NCBI GenBank assembly: GCA_043764095.1 | Contig: JAYUKX010000021.1 | Coordinates: 6,621-70,620 of the forward strand | DNA from: M3007 sp043764095 | Lineage (GTDB): Bacteria > Bacteroidota > Bacteroidia > Chitinophagales > Saprospiraceae | Direction: 5' to 3' | Length of the DNA stretch: 64,000 bases | Part shown: positions 1 through 8,023 of the stretch, one piece after another | How positions within the stretch are numbered: the stretch's first letter is position 1 | How the letters are laid out: every line of letters starts with the position of its first letter | Program-made: the position numbers and the translations under genes | Notes under the pieces: generated by a model | What the model saw: the letters and a program-made list of their open reading frames with translations, nothing else | Told to the model about the DNA's origin: nothing | Database searches by the model: none

Positions 1-1
1 G

Positions 2-124
2 TCTATTGACAGAGCTATAATAAAATACCCCGACCTTAAAAATGAACTTGAGGAGATAAGAAGCCATATCCCCCAAATTGCTTTTCATTCTACTTTCAAC
101 ACTAAAAATAATAAAAATGGATAA
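2..124 (+). CDS. 3' end of an unidentified cassette gene (partial)
   Basis: An open frame enters from the left edge and ends at TAA 122-124, giving about 40 residues with a charged helical stretch (KNELEEIRSHIPQ) and a polar Asn/Lys-rich tail. It overlaps the ATG of the next gene at 117 by 8 bases, which suggests translational coupling and supports both the frame and the downstream start. Too little is visible to name a family. Confidence 0.5.
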   Translation, partial: SIDRAIIKYPDLKNELEEIRSHIPQIAFHSTFNTKNNKNG

Positions 125-887
125 ACACTTTTTTGACTTAACGGATAGAGATACCCTGATTGAGGGAATCGAAGATGCCCCTAGCAACCGAAAACTTGGA
201 GGGGAAAAAGACAATAATGCATCTGATAAAATTAGGATGTATATTGGAAGCAGACCCTCAATTGTTAATATTAGAGATTTTATTAGTTCATCCAGCAAAG
301 AAATTCCAAAAGATTTAGAGTTGTTTAAAAGTTATGAGATGTACATACTTTCGCATAGTGTTGGAATCATTAAAGAAGGAGGCTGGAAAAAGGTAAATCA
401 AATCGGTTACAGAATGGAATTTAATGATCAAAGCAATTCAGTTGTTCTTGATTTGCTTCCCCAGCCAAAATACACTAAAAATTTGGGCGGAGAACTAAAG
501 TTTGATGCTTCTTTATCTTTGAATGGGGTTGTTGGTACTCCTATAGAATTAAAAAATTTAATTGATAAAATTGAATGGTTAAGCGCTAGTGGTAAACTAC
601 AAGCATCAACAGATAATTCTTTTGTCGGCAATATTTCCTTTTCTGTGTATACAACGGATATTCAAGCAATTGGGAAAAATGGTAATTACTCGGAATGGCA
701 ATTTAATGAAACTGAATATCCTCTTCATGGAAGAGATATTGAGATGAACCAAATACTATTAGTGGATCGATTTATTGATTCAATTGAATTTAAATGTCGA
801 GCCTATGTCAATATATCATCTTGGTTGGGCATCAATACTGTCAGACGAGAAACTGATTGGATTGACGTTAATGTAAAGATAAAATAA
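117..887 (+). CDS. hypothetical protein, first complete cassette gene
   Basis: A protein of about 256 residues that I do not recognise. The N-terminal third is polar; residues ~110-256 alternate short hydrophobic strands and look beta-rich. There is no signal peptide or membrane segment, so it is probably cytosolic. An in-frame ATG at 78 would add 13 hydrophobic residues, but the start at 117 is preferred because it overlaps the upstream stop. It sits in a run of same-strand genes and is followed 4 bases after its stop by an attC-like palindrome, so it probably forms the tail of a two-gene cassette with the upstream fragment. Confidence 0.6.
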   Translation: MDKHFFDLTDRDTLIEGIEDAPSNRKLGGEKDNNASDKIRMYIGSRPSIVNIRDFISSSSKEIPKDLELFKSYEMYILSHSVGIIKEGGWKKVNQIGYRMEFNDQSNSVVLDLLPQPKYTKNLGGELKFDASLSLNGVVGTPIELKNLIDKIEWLSASGKLQASTDNSFVGNISFSVYTTDIQAIGKNGNYSEWQFNETEYPLHGRDIEMNQILLVDRFIDSIEFKCRAYVNISSWLGINTVRRETDWIDVNVKIK

Positions 888-891
888 CTTT

Positions 892-959
892 GCCCAACGA
901 TTGCTTCCCTGCCAACTGCTCGCTAAACGCGACGATTTGGCAGGGAAGCAACCATTGGC
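892..959 (+). repeat. attC-like recombination site 1
   Basis: Left core GCCCAAC (892-898) fits the integron RYYYAAC box. A perfect 15-bp inverted repeat follows, TTGCTTCCCTGCCAA at 901-915 against 937-951, around a 21-nt loop. The right core is ATTGGCA, a poor GTTRRRY match. The loop words CGCTCGCTAAACGCGACG recur in the site at 4911-4976, and close variants in 6675-6743. It lies directly after a stop codon, as attC sites do. The stem lacks the obvious unpaired bases of classical attC sites, so the assignment is by analogy. Confidence 0.65.
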
Positions 960-1556
960 AAAAAACGATTAAAACAACATATCCAACTCACCTATAGCAA
1001 CCAACCCACCAAACCCATTTTCTGAAAAATTAATATACCAAAGTAAGATTTTTAGATTTGGATGCGTGATAAATTAGGGGCATGATATTTTATTTATGCA
1101 AACAATGGATTTCAACTAAATTGTCGGGGTGACAGAATATATCTTAGGCGTATGGGGCTACATAAGCAGCCAAACTTTGCAAGAATCATAGCCCAAACCC
1201 TAAAAAACTGGAATAAAAAAATTAATTTGTTCTTACACTTGCAAATATAAAACACATTACTATATATTTGTGGCGTACTTCGATGGCTTGCCCATTATTT
1301 CCAAATACAATGACCACTTTATACGCTTTTTCCATTTCATTTACATTCGTTGCGCGTTTTACCTGTTTGAACGGGTTGAATTGTTGTGTTTGCGACAAAG
1401 TGGGTGGGGGTACAAAGCGGGTTTTTATGCAATAAGGGGTATTGGGAGGGAGTGACGGAGAACCATAGTTAGCGGCAGAATAAAATAAATCAAAGACAAG
1501 CAACAAAGAAAAATAGCAGAATACAAAAAATAAAAACTATTTTAAAATATAATTTA
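960..1556. other. 597-bp stretch with no convincing gene
   Basis: No + strand gene is evident between the first attC-like site and the nuclease at 1557. A minus-strand open frame at 1222-1506 (94 codons) contains a plausible protein-like stretch (MEKAYKVVIVFGNNGQ) but begins with low-complexity proline-rich residues, lacks a recognisable start context and is opposite to all neighbours. It may be a decayed cassette. The last ~40 bases before 1557 are A-rich, as before other genes of the array. Confidence 0.35.
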
Positions 1557-2021
1557 ATGAAACTTTCAAAACAATTATCAGGAATAGCCGGAGAATATTA
1601 CGTTGCTGCAGAATTATCAAGAAGAGGTTGTCTCGCTGCAATCACTTTAAGAAATTCAGATGGTGTCGATATTTTGGCAAGTAATGAAAGTGGAGAGAAA
1701 ACATTTTCAATTCAAGTCAAAACAACACAAAATAAAAGAAAATGGATTCTAGGAGAAAAAGTGGAAAATGACAAAGCAGATAATAAGTTTTATGTTTTCG
1801 TGAATATTCAAAATGACTTAAATTCATTGCCTGAATACTTTATTGTAAAGGCGAAAGATTTAGCAAATAATATTTACGAAGGACATAGGTATTGGTTAAA
1901 GGAACAAGGAAAGAATGGTAGAATAAGAAAGGACTCAAGCGCAAGGCAATTTGACCCAAGATATTTTTCAGAAGATGAATTGCTAAACTGGGAAAGATTG
2001 CTTTCTATATTCGAAGAATAA
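1557..2021 (+). CDS. PD-(D/E)XK-like nuclease (DUF4365-type)
   Basis: A protein of 154 residues with the layout of small restriction-fold nucleases: an N-terminal helix with GEYYVAAELSRRG (E13, E19), an acidic strand DGVDIL (D35, D38), then IQVKTT (Q53, K55), matching the D-(E/Q)xK catalytic pattern. The rest is a polar strand-helix region ending NWERLLSIFEE. Such folds cut or bind nucleic acid in restriction and anti-phage systems. There is no signal peptide. It is the only gene between two attC-like palindromes, so it would be a single-gene cassette. The target and partner are unknown, and the family name is from pattern recognition only. Confidence 0.6.
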   Translation: MKLSKQLSGIAGEYYVAAELSRRGCLAAITLRNSDGVDILASNESGEKTFSIQVKTTQNKRKWILGEKVENDKADNKFYVFVNIQNDLNSLPEYFIVKAKDLANNIYEGHRYWLKEQGKNGRIRKDSSARQFDPRYFSEDELLNWERLLSIFEE

Positions 2022-2098
2022 AAAAAAGCCAGCCGCTAAGACTGCATAGTGGCCATAGCCAGCAAAAGCTGGCTACGTCGCCGGCTCTAAACGTTCTG
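2022..2098 (+). repeat. attC-like recombination site 2 (degenerate)
   Basis: Begins right after the stop of the nuclease gene. It contains a perfect hairpin TAGCCAGC-AAAA-GCTGGCTA (2056-2075) nested in weaker outer arms (AGCCAGCCGC against GCGACGTAGCC-like sequence) and ends AAACGTTCTGT, sharing AACGTT with the other right ends. The sequence just after it (ATCATTAAAAATAAA) also follows the site at 6675-6743, as expected for related cassette boundaries. The left core is not visible. Confidence 0.45.
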
Positions 2099-2133
2099 TG
2101 TAATAAAATCATTAAAAATAAATAAAAATTGCA

Positions 2134-3246
2134 ATGCAAAATCACAAAGTTCTAATCTTAGGCCCTCGTGGAAGTGGGAAAACCGTTTTCCTTTGTAGTA
2201 TGTACTACCAGTTATCGATGGCTACTTCGACAAATTTTTATGTTGAAACTACAAATGCGTTTAAGGGTAAAATGCTCAAAAATAATTTCGTCGGACTGCT
2301 TACAAAGTGGCCCAACGCCAACGTATTTGCAGATATGGATGAATGGGAATTTAAATGTTTTGTCAAAACTCCGACAAAAAATTTTCCTACGTTTTCAGTA
2401 ACTTACTACGATTACAGTGGTGGACGAATTACTGACGCACGAGACGATGAAGGAGAATTCCAAAAAATTATTGAAGATGCTGATATTATATTAGGATTAA
2501 TAGATGGGGATAAACTTTTTAGCGATACAACCTCTTTTGATGTACAATTAATGTTAGAATTAGATATGGTTGTAGCTGAACTTAATAACAGACATATCGC
2601 TGGTAAACCAGTTCATTTGGTCATTAGTAAATGGGATATACTTCATAACAGGAATATTACAATTACTCAAGTAAAAGAAAGGTTGATGTCATATCCAATG
2701 TTTGCACAATTTGCAAATAATATAGTGTCTAATGGAGATTTTATTAGACTCCTTCCAGTAAGTTCTGTCGGTTTTGATTTTGCCGAAAAAATAGGAGGGG
2801 AAATGATAATTAAAACTGGCGCAAAACTAAAGCCATATAATGTTGATGTGCCATTAGCTCTAGCATTGTTAGATCCAATGCAGACAAAACTTAACGAACT
2901 TATCAAAGAATACGAAAAACTCCAGCAGTCAGAGGAAATAAAGGTTTATGCAAATCTATCATGGTGGCAAAGACTTACAAGGTGGGCAGGAGGAAAAATT
3001 GAGCAAATTGCTAAACATTTTGAGATTAACATTGAGGAGTTGGATCAACTCGTTAGCTTTTGGAAAAAATCAGGCGAAGATAAAATCAAATATGCCAGAG
3101 AAAAAGAGCATGAAATGCGTGAAAAGTTGAAGACCAAAATCTACAGCGTCAATGATGAAAAATCAGCAATTGAATATATTTTATATTCATTTCATACCAT
3201 TGAGGCTAATCTTGAACTAACTCATCCAGGATCTATAATTCCATAA
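2134..3246 (+). CDS. TRAFAC-like P-loop GTPase
   Basis: A protein of 370 residues. It has a Walker A GPRGSGKT (10-17), a G3-like YYDYSGG near residue 92, a run of aliphatic strands (ADIILGLIDGD) and a G4-like SKWD near 170, so it is a small-GTPase-fold NTPase rather than an ATPase of the AAA class. The C-terminal ~130 residues are helical and charged, with a Trp-rich patch (LSWWQRLTRWAGG) that could contact a membrane. The next gene starts 2 bases after its stop and the third follows closely, so the three are very likely co-translated. Similar GTPases occur in predicted bacterial conflict systems with effector-associated domains. The exact family is uncertain. Confidence 0.7.
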   Translation: MQNHKVLILGPRGSGKTVFLCSMYYQLSMATSTNFYVETTNAFKGKMLKNNFVGLLTKWPNANVFADMDEWEFKCFVKTPTKNFPTFSVTYYDYSGGRITDARDDEGEFQKIIEDADIILGLIDGDKLFSDTTSFDVQLMLELDMVVAELNNRHIAGKPVHLVISKWDILHNRNITITQVKERLMSYPMFAQFANNIVSNGDFIRLLPVSSVGFDFAEKIGGEMIIKTGAKLKPYNVDVPLALALLDPMQTKLNELIKEYEKLQQSEEIKVYANLSWWQRLTRWAGGKIEQIAKHFEINIEELDQLVSFWKKSGEDKIKYAREKEHEMREKLKTKIYSVNDEKSAIEYILYSFHTIEANLELTHPGSIIP

Positions 3247-3248
3247 TA

Positions 3249-4040
3249 ATGAAAAAATATTATCCTTTTCTAGTCGCTGCAAGTCATTATGTAGATTACT
3301 GGGCCGTAATATGCCCACAGAATATTCGCCCAATGATAATAGCCAAAGCGGCTATTAGAGGCCCAGAGTTTGGGCTATACAGAAGAAATATAATGTATGA
3401 AAACAAAAAATATGAAGTGATCTACAAGTTTGCACCTATATTGAGTAAGTACCAAACAGGAAATGAGCAAGATATTGAAATTCTTAGAGATAATTCAGGG
3501 GGAAGACCAATTCATATGTTTTATGGTGTTTTTGGAGTAGACTTGCCCAAAAACTCTAAATTATTTGATGAGGCAGAGCAAATAATATTCTCTTATTTAT
3601 TTGATTTTTTAAATGATAGTGATCGAAATTTTTCGGTGATATCAAAACCAATAGAAAAGGGTTTAGAATTAAAAAATGATTTAGAATTTATAGAACTTGA
3701 ACCGTTAATCATAGATGATGATGTATTTATTTCACCAAGAAGTGGAAACACTATCAAAGTCGAAACAGTACATAAAGAAGATAATTTTACAAAAAAAAAG
3801 GTTGAAAGTTTAGATGTTCCCAATAAAGCAAAGCCTACAGTTTTGAAAGAAGACAATAATGAAACTAAAAAAAAAGAAGATATAAGTTTTAGAAAATTCA
3901 CTGGCACAGCTTTAACATTTGCTGGACTAGGAATTTCATTATATTCAGGTACTATAAGTTTGATTAGTGCATTAGTAACAGGGACTGGAGTTTTTCTAAT
4001 TTTTAACGACAATAAACCTAAAAAAAACAAAGAAGATTGA
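3249..4040 (+). CDS. membrane-anchored partner of the GTPase, unknown function
   Basis: A protein of 263 residues with no family I recognise. The first ~140 residues are a soluble alpha/beta region. Residues ~150-215 are Lys/Glu-rich and probably disordered. Residues ~217-253 are hydrophobic with a central turn (two short membrane helices), followed by a lysine-rich tail (KPKKNKED) suggesting both ends stay in the cytoplasm. The gene lies 2 bases downstream of the GTPase and 12 bases upstream of the EAD-nuclease gene. A role in placing the module at the membrane is inferred from topology only. Confidence 0.6.
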   Translation: MKKYYPFLVAASHYVDYWAVICPQNIRPMIIAKAAIRGPEFGLYRRNIMYENKKYEVIYKFAPILSKYQTGNEQDIEILRDNSGGRPIHMFYGVFGVDLPKNSKLFDEAEQIIFSYLFDFLNDSDRNFSVISKPIEKGLELKNDLEFIELEPLIIDDDVFISPRSGNTIKVETVHKEDNFTKKKVESLDVPNKAKPTVLKEDNNETKKKEDISFRKFTGTALTFAGLGISLYSGTISLISALVTGTGVFLIFNDNKPKKNKED

Positions 4041-4052
4041 TATTTTTAATTC

Positions 4053-4889
4053 ATGCTACAGTATATGATTTCTGAAAAAACTAGTAAAATTTACGAATAT
4101 TTGAGGTTCGGTGATACTACGGCTGCGTTAGATTCGCTATATTTGCTTTGTATAAACGAAAATAAAGAGTATTTGGAAGAGTCAATCACCCTAATTTCAA
4201 GACTTAAATTAATCCAGAGTAGTGATAGGTCGGGGATAATTAGTTTTGAAGAAAGGCTTAGAGTGGAATCACACATTTGTACTTCCATATTACAAATAGT
4301 AAAACTAATTGAGCAAGGCCGACTGCCGAACAAAGGAGTTGTTCCCGATGATGTTCAGCATTACTTAGATACCGAACGGGAAAAGAGAATTGATGCGGAA
4401 AGGCGAGTGAGAGAGTTGCAAAAAATAATAAATGATAATAACGTCAAAACTAAGCAAATCACGGTAAGAGGACACATAAAGGATCCAAAGATACCACTAA
4501 GTATAGTTGCATTAACGAAAAGTGTTACTCAAGAGACTAACTATGCAGTCGTTTTGGAAGAATTGGGCGGTAAATACAGACTGCCAATTGTCATTGGAAC
4601 ATTTGAGGCGCAGTCAATGGCAGTTGCTATAGAAAAAATGGTTCCAAATAAACCATTGACTCACGATTTAATGAAAAACATTATAATTGAAATGGGGTTT
4701 ACACTAAAAGAAATTATTATTGACACAATTGAAAATGGAGTTTTTTTCTCGAAAATTATATTAGCTAACGAAACTAACTACATCGAAATAGATTCAAGAA
4801 CATCTGACGCTATTGCATTGGCTATTAGGTTTGATGCTCCTATATCAAGTCATAGATACATCTTGGAGGCTACAGGTGTAATCGTTTGA
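4053..4889 (+). CDS. effector-associated-domain-like / bifunctional nuclease (DUF151) fusion
   Basis: A protein of 278 residues. Residues ~5-85 form an all-helical module ending in SDRSGIISFEERLRVESHI, the same pattern as helical effector-associated death-like domains (EAD11 type: R-L-x-x-D-x-x-x-G-x-I-S-F-E-E). Residues ~105-135 are a coiled coil. Residues ~150-275 match the bifunctional nuclease (BFN/DUF151) fold: LPIVIG-EAQSMA, KPLTHDLM, IDSRTSDAIALAIR and a terminal API. BFN proteins are normally stand-alone, so this fusion is unusual and suggests the nuclease is recruited through the helical domain. It is the third gene of a GTPase / membrane protein / effector set and is followed by an attC-like site. 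A second ATG at 4065 is a possible start. Confidence 0.7.
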   Translation: MLQYMISEKTSKIYEYLRFGDTTAALDSLYLLCINENKEYLEESITLISRLKLIQSSDRSGIISFEERLRVESHICTSILQIVKLIEQGRLPNKGVVPDDVQHYLDTEREKRIDAERRVRELQKIINDNNVKTKQITVRGHIKDPKIPLSIVALTKSVTQETNYAVVLEELGGKYRLPIVIGTFEAQSMAVAIEKMVPNKPLTHDLMKNIIIEMGFTLKEIIIDTIENGVFFSKIILANETNYIEIDSRTSDAIALAIRFDAPISSHRYILEATGVIV

Positions 4890-4910
4890 GAATTTGAGAA
4901 TAAAACACAG

Positions 4911-4976
4911 AAACTATGGCCTCCCTGCCAGCCGCTCGCTAAACGCGACGGTTTGACAAGGAAGCAACCGTTGGGC
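4911..4976 (+). repeat. attC-like recombination site 3
   Basis: Ends in AACCGTTGGGC; GTTGGGC (4970-4976) is an exact GTTRRRY core. The arms GGCCTCCCTGCC and GACAAGGAAGC pair imperfectly around CGCTCGCTAAACGCGACG, which is identical to the loop region of the site at 892-959. The left core is degenerate (AAACTATGG; compare CAACTATG in the site at 6675). It closes the GTPase-EAD-BFN set. Confidence 0.65.
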
Positions 4977-5052
4977 AAAATCATACGCCATAAAAAATTT
5001 AAAAATCGTTAGTCATGATGACTAACCAACTGTATTTCACTGAGTACGCTAT

Positions 5053-6396
5053 ATGAAAAAATCTAGGCCAAAATATTTGGGACAGTTGTTTTATTCTAGG
5101 AATAAAGATTTCGATTTTAAAAAATTGGAAAAAAGAAATCCAGAGTTTGCTGAGAAATTAAAAAGACAATTTGATTTAGGACGTTCTATAGTATCATGTC
5201 AACTCTTTAACGGTATAAATTTTGAAAATGAGAATCTCATGCGATATTATTTGCATGAATATAGTTCAAGATTCTTGCAGTATGGGCCAGGTTCATTTCC
5301 AACATCATTCAATTTGATGGAAGCCTTTTTTAATTTCAACTTAGAAAATGTGCTTTTTGAATTACTTGAGGAAGAATCGTATGGAGTTTCATTATATGAT
5401 TTTTTAGACTTCATAACATCTAATAATTTTGTTTCAAAAAATGTTAACCTTTTTGATGAAATTGATGAAAATTTAATATATCATATTACTTTTACATCTG
5501 GTATTGACGATATTTCATTCAAGACCGATGATGGAAAAGAATTTTTCATTGGTCATGTATCATTAGTCCGAAGAGAACAAGAAATAGTTGTAGTATTAAG
5601 TGCTGGGGAAGTTTATGACAAAGAGGGAGCCGAAGAATCCATTAAATCTAATAGTAAAGAAGTTATGAAAGGCATGATAACGTCATATAAAAAGAGCCTT
5701 GGCCTTACTATTGATGATAGTTTAGAAACCAAAATTGTAAATTATCTTGATAGAGAAGATTTATGGTTAACTATTGCTATTGCTCGCTTCGACATTGAGA
5801 ACAAGACACTGGACACTAGGTATATTGCTCAAGATTACAACACCTCATTTATGGTAACTACTGATGATCCTTCAATAATGATTGATGATTTTGGTAAGTT
5901 TATTACGGAGGACGCTAGAGATCGATACAACCAACATTTATCTGACTTAGAGAAATCTTCAAGTTTATTTGAATTTGCTAAGTTTTGCATGTATATACCT
6001 TACTACATAAATAAAAATGAAGAAAAAATTATTCAGGTAGAGTACCCTACTAAACTGAACGAATTAATTAACGGCCCTATCAGTCGGAGAAAATATAAAG
6101 AAGTAAATGCTAAATATAAGTTGTTCTCTAAACCAATTTATTTTCTCGAATCAGATAATATGATAGTTCAAACAGGAAAAAAAATAAGGGAAGACCAATT
6201 CAAAGTTGAAACAAGCGGTTTTTGGAAAAAGTTGAAATTCAATGAACAAGGTGTCGATAAAAAAGGACAAGCGGTAATGGGAAGAACATGGGTTGAAAGA
6301 AGCGAGGTGTACTATCAAACCAACGTTGGCCCAGTTGAAATAGTAAATAATCAACGATTTGATGGTCCAATGAGCGGATATATATATATATCATGA
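5053..6396 (+). CDS. N-terminal part of a frameshift-split GIY-YIG (T5orf172) protein
   Basis: A protein of 447 residues. Residues 1-430 are not recognised: a mixed alpha/beta, acidic region without membrane segments. The last residues, SGYIYIS, are the first strand of a T5orf172/MUG113-type GIY-YIG nuclease, whose remainder is encoded by the next frame at 6393. The stop TGA (6394-6396) overlaps the ATG at 6393 after a (TA)6 run. Removing one TA unit joins the frames and restores GYIYIMRQSSMDDNIYKIG, the usual family start. The gene is therefore either phase-variable, expressed as two coupled halves, decayed, or affected by a sequencing error. The start at 5053 is the first ATG after the attC-like site. 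Confidence 0.65.
   Translation: MKKSRPKYLGQLFYSRNKDFDFKKLEKRNPEFAEKLKRQFDLGRSIVSCQLFNGINFENENLMRYYLHEYSSRFLQYGPGSFPTSFNLMEAFFNFNLENVLFELLEEESYGVSLYDFLDFITSNNFVSKNVNLFDEIDENLIYHITFTSGIDDISFKTDDGKEFFIGHVSLVRREQEIVVVLSAGEVYDKEGAEESIKSNSKEVMKGMITSYKKSLGLTIDDSLETKIVNYLDREDLWLTIAIARFDIENKTLDTRYIAQDYNTSFMVTTDDPSIMIDDFGKFITEDARDRYNQHLSDLEKSSSLFEFAKFCMYIPYYINKNEEKIIQVEYPTKLNELINGPISRRKYKEVNAKYKLFSKPIYFLESDNMIVQTGKKIREDQFKVETSGFWKKLKFNEQGVDKKGQAVMGRTWVERSEVYYQTNVGPVEIVNNQRFDGPMSGYIYIS
6379..6390 (+). repeat. (TA)6 dinucleotide run at the frame break
   Basis: Six TA units exactly where the GIY-YIG domain is split. A change of one unit (-2) fuses the frames starting at 5053 and 6393. Dinucleotide runs of this kind slip during replication. 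Confidence 0.8.
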
Positions 6397-6671
6397 GACA
6401 ATCTTCAATGGATGATAATATTTACAAAATTGGCTTAACAAAGCGTGATACCTTAACTAGGAGCAAAGAACTATCTAATACAAGTGTGCCAGATAAATTT
6501 ATGGTAGTCATGCAATTTGATACATCTAATTGTGTCTTGGCGGAACAATTAATTCATAAGGGTTTAATAGACTATAGGCTATCTGAGAGAAGAGAGTTTT
6601 TCAAGGTGGATTTTCAACATGCTGTTAAAGTGTGCCAAACAATTGTAGATAAAGTAAATGAGAAAAAATAG
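6393..6671 (+). CDS. GIY-YIG / T5orf172-type nuclease, C-terminal part
   Basis: A protein of 92 residues. NIYKIGLTKRD (9-19) with R24 and ELS, then LAEQLIHKGLIDYRLSERREFF (50-71) give the Y-K-I-G, arginine and E-x-x-I-H...R-x-x-REFF signature of T5orf172/MUG113 domains, found in phage and plasmid endonucleases. On its own it lacks the first YIY strand, which is the end of the upstream gene. The ATGA overlap with that gene could give coupled translation of two halves. See the (TA)6 run for the likely single-gene form. Confidence 0.7.
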   Translation: MRQSSMDDNIYKIGLTKRDTLTRSKELSNTSVPDKFMVVMQFDTSNCVLAEQLIHKGLIDYRLSERREFFKVDFQHAVKVCQTIVDKVNEKK

Positions 6672-6674
6672 TTC

Positions 6675-6743
6675 GCCCAACTATGACTTCCTTGACAACC
6701 GCTCGCTAAGCCCGGCGGTGTGACAAGGAAGCAAACGTTGGTA
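6675..6743 (+). repeat. attC-like recombination site 4
   Basis: Left core GCCCAAC (6675-6681) is identical to the site at 892. Arms CTTCCTTG and CAAGGAAG are perfectly paired, extended by ACAACCG against CGGTGTG with an extra base, as in attC stems. The loop CGCTCGCTAAGCCCGGCG is a variant of the other sites. The right end is AAACGTTGGTA. It starts 4 bases after the stop of the GIY-YIG frame. Confidence 0.65.
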
Positions 6744-6757
6744 ATCATTAAAAATAA

Positions 6758-7849
6758 ATGAAAAAGATAAATAGAAATCCACCACCCAAGGTATTTGTTG
6801 AGAATAAACTCTCCCTTGATAATTGGCACAGATATGTAAAGCCAATACGAGATGCATTAGTTGTCGACTTCGATAACAAATGTGCGTATTGCGAATCCGA
6901 TGTGGGAATTACAAGTCATGCCGAAATTGAAAATTTTTACCCCAAATCAAAATTTCCTTTTGACATAGCTTTTGAATGGAACAATCTACTTCTATCTTGT
7001 TCAATATGCAATGCTGCTAAAAGAGATAGGTTCCCTGTAAATGACAAAGGTGAGCCCTTGCTAATTAACCCAAGTAATGAAGACACAGCCTTACATATAA
7101 AACTCGACAAAGAAACAGGACTTTATGAAGGAATTACGGATAAAGGAAAGGTAACTATAAGCACTCTCAATTTAAATAGGATAGGCTTAGTTGCAAGAAG
7201 GAAAGAAAAGATACTACTTGAAACTATCTCAAACAAATTCCCCCAAGTTCAAACTAATACAGATAGTGACACGATTTATAATAATTTTATTGAGAATTTG
7301 GAAAGTATAAAGTTCGTTATCAGTTCTCGAACAGAAGAAAAAAAAATTGAAGGGTTTGTAAACAACATGCTTTATGCAAGTGTGATTACAGCAATGGAAA
7401 CTTATTTGTCAGATGTTTTTATTAATGCCGTAATTACTAATCAAGCTTACCTTCGAAAATTTGTAGAAACTTATCCAAAGTTTAAAAAATCTGAAAATGA
7501 GTCATCTGAAAATATAATGAAGTTCCCATTGTCCAAAATTTTTGAATACCATGATGAAATAAATGAAATCGTTATAAAAGAGATCTTATCTATAATATAC
7601 CATAATTTAACTACAGTAAGCCCTATGTTTAAAGACACTTTTGACGTGAACTTTCCTAAAAATTTAGGAGTAATTTACAAGGCAATTCTAATACGACATG
7701 ACATCGTTCACAGGAATGGCAGGACCAAAATTGATGAAAAAACTAAAATTGCTAAAATTCATGACTTAGAGAAGAATGATGTCTTGGATTTGATTGAAAA
7801 GGTAAAAGACTTTATTGCTGAAATTGACGCTCAGATGAGAAAAATATAA
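6758..7849 (+). CDS. HNH endonuclease fused to a HEPN-like domain
   Basis: A protein of 363 residues. Residues ~35-95 are a zinc-type HNH module: C42-A-Y-C45, H54-AEIEN, FYPKS, W-N-N, then C81-S-I-C84-N with K88, the layout of the TIGR02646 / PtuB-like HNH nucleases of Septu and retron defence systems. Residues ~185-360 are all-helical and carry R313-HDIV-H318, the R-x4-H catalytic pair of HEPN RNases (compare the MAE_28990 / RiboL-PSP type). One chain would thus combine a DNase-like and an RNase-like active site. It is the only gene between two attC-like sites, with the ATG 14 bases after the left one, so it is a self-contained cassette. Anti-phage abortive action is an inference. Confidence 0.75.
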   Translation: MKKINRNPPPKVFVENKLSLDNWHRYVKPIRDALVVDFDNKCAYCESDVGITSHAEIENFYPKSKFPFDIAFEWNNLLLSCSICNAAKRDRFPVNDKGEPLLINPSNEDTALHIKLDKETGLYEGITDKGKVTISTLNLNRIGLVARRKEKILLETISNKFPQVQTNTDSDTIYNNFIENLESIKFVISSRTEEKKIEGFVNNMLYASVITAMETYLSDVFINAVITNQAYLRKFVETYPKFKKSENESSENIMKFPLSKIFEYHDEINEIVIKEILSIIYHNLTTVSPMFKDTFDVNFPKNLGVIYKAILIRHDIVHRNGRTKIDEKTKIAKIHDLEKNDVLDLIEKVKDFIAEIDAQMRKI

Positions 7850-7854
7850 AACGA

Positions 7855-7920
7855 CTACAACAATGCATATCTGCCCCGGCCTCTCAAAAGATCGGCACGT
7901 CAGGTATGTCCAAGTTGGTG
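7855..7920 (+). repeat. attC-like recombination site 5 (weak)
   Basis: Runs from CTACAAC (7855-7861) to GTTGGTG (7914-7920). The interrupted arms CATATCTGCCCCGG and CACGTCAGGTATG pair in blocks (CATA, CTG, C-G). It lies between same-strand genes, and ATCATAAA follows it, similar to the leaders after other sites. More diverged than sites 1, 3 and 4. Confidence 0.4.
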
Positions 7921-8023
7921 ATCATAAATGTTACAATAAATAAAAAATCATTCAGCACTGGCAAAAAATATCCAAAACAAGGTTAGACTTGTTTTAAAAT
8001 CACACAGTTAAATTTAAAATAAA

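Noticed and set aside
78..116. Upstream ATG at 78 as start of the first cassette gene
   Set aside because: The ATG at 117 overlaps the stop of the preceding frame, and the extra 13 residues look like translated tail of that gene.
1222..1506. Minus-strand 94-codon gene
   Set aside because: Opposite to all neighbours, low-complexity start and no family seen; kept only as a possible decayed cassette.
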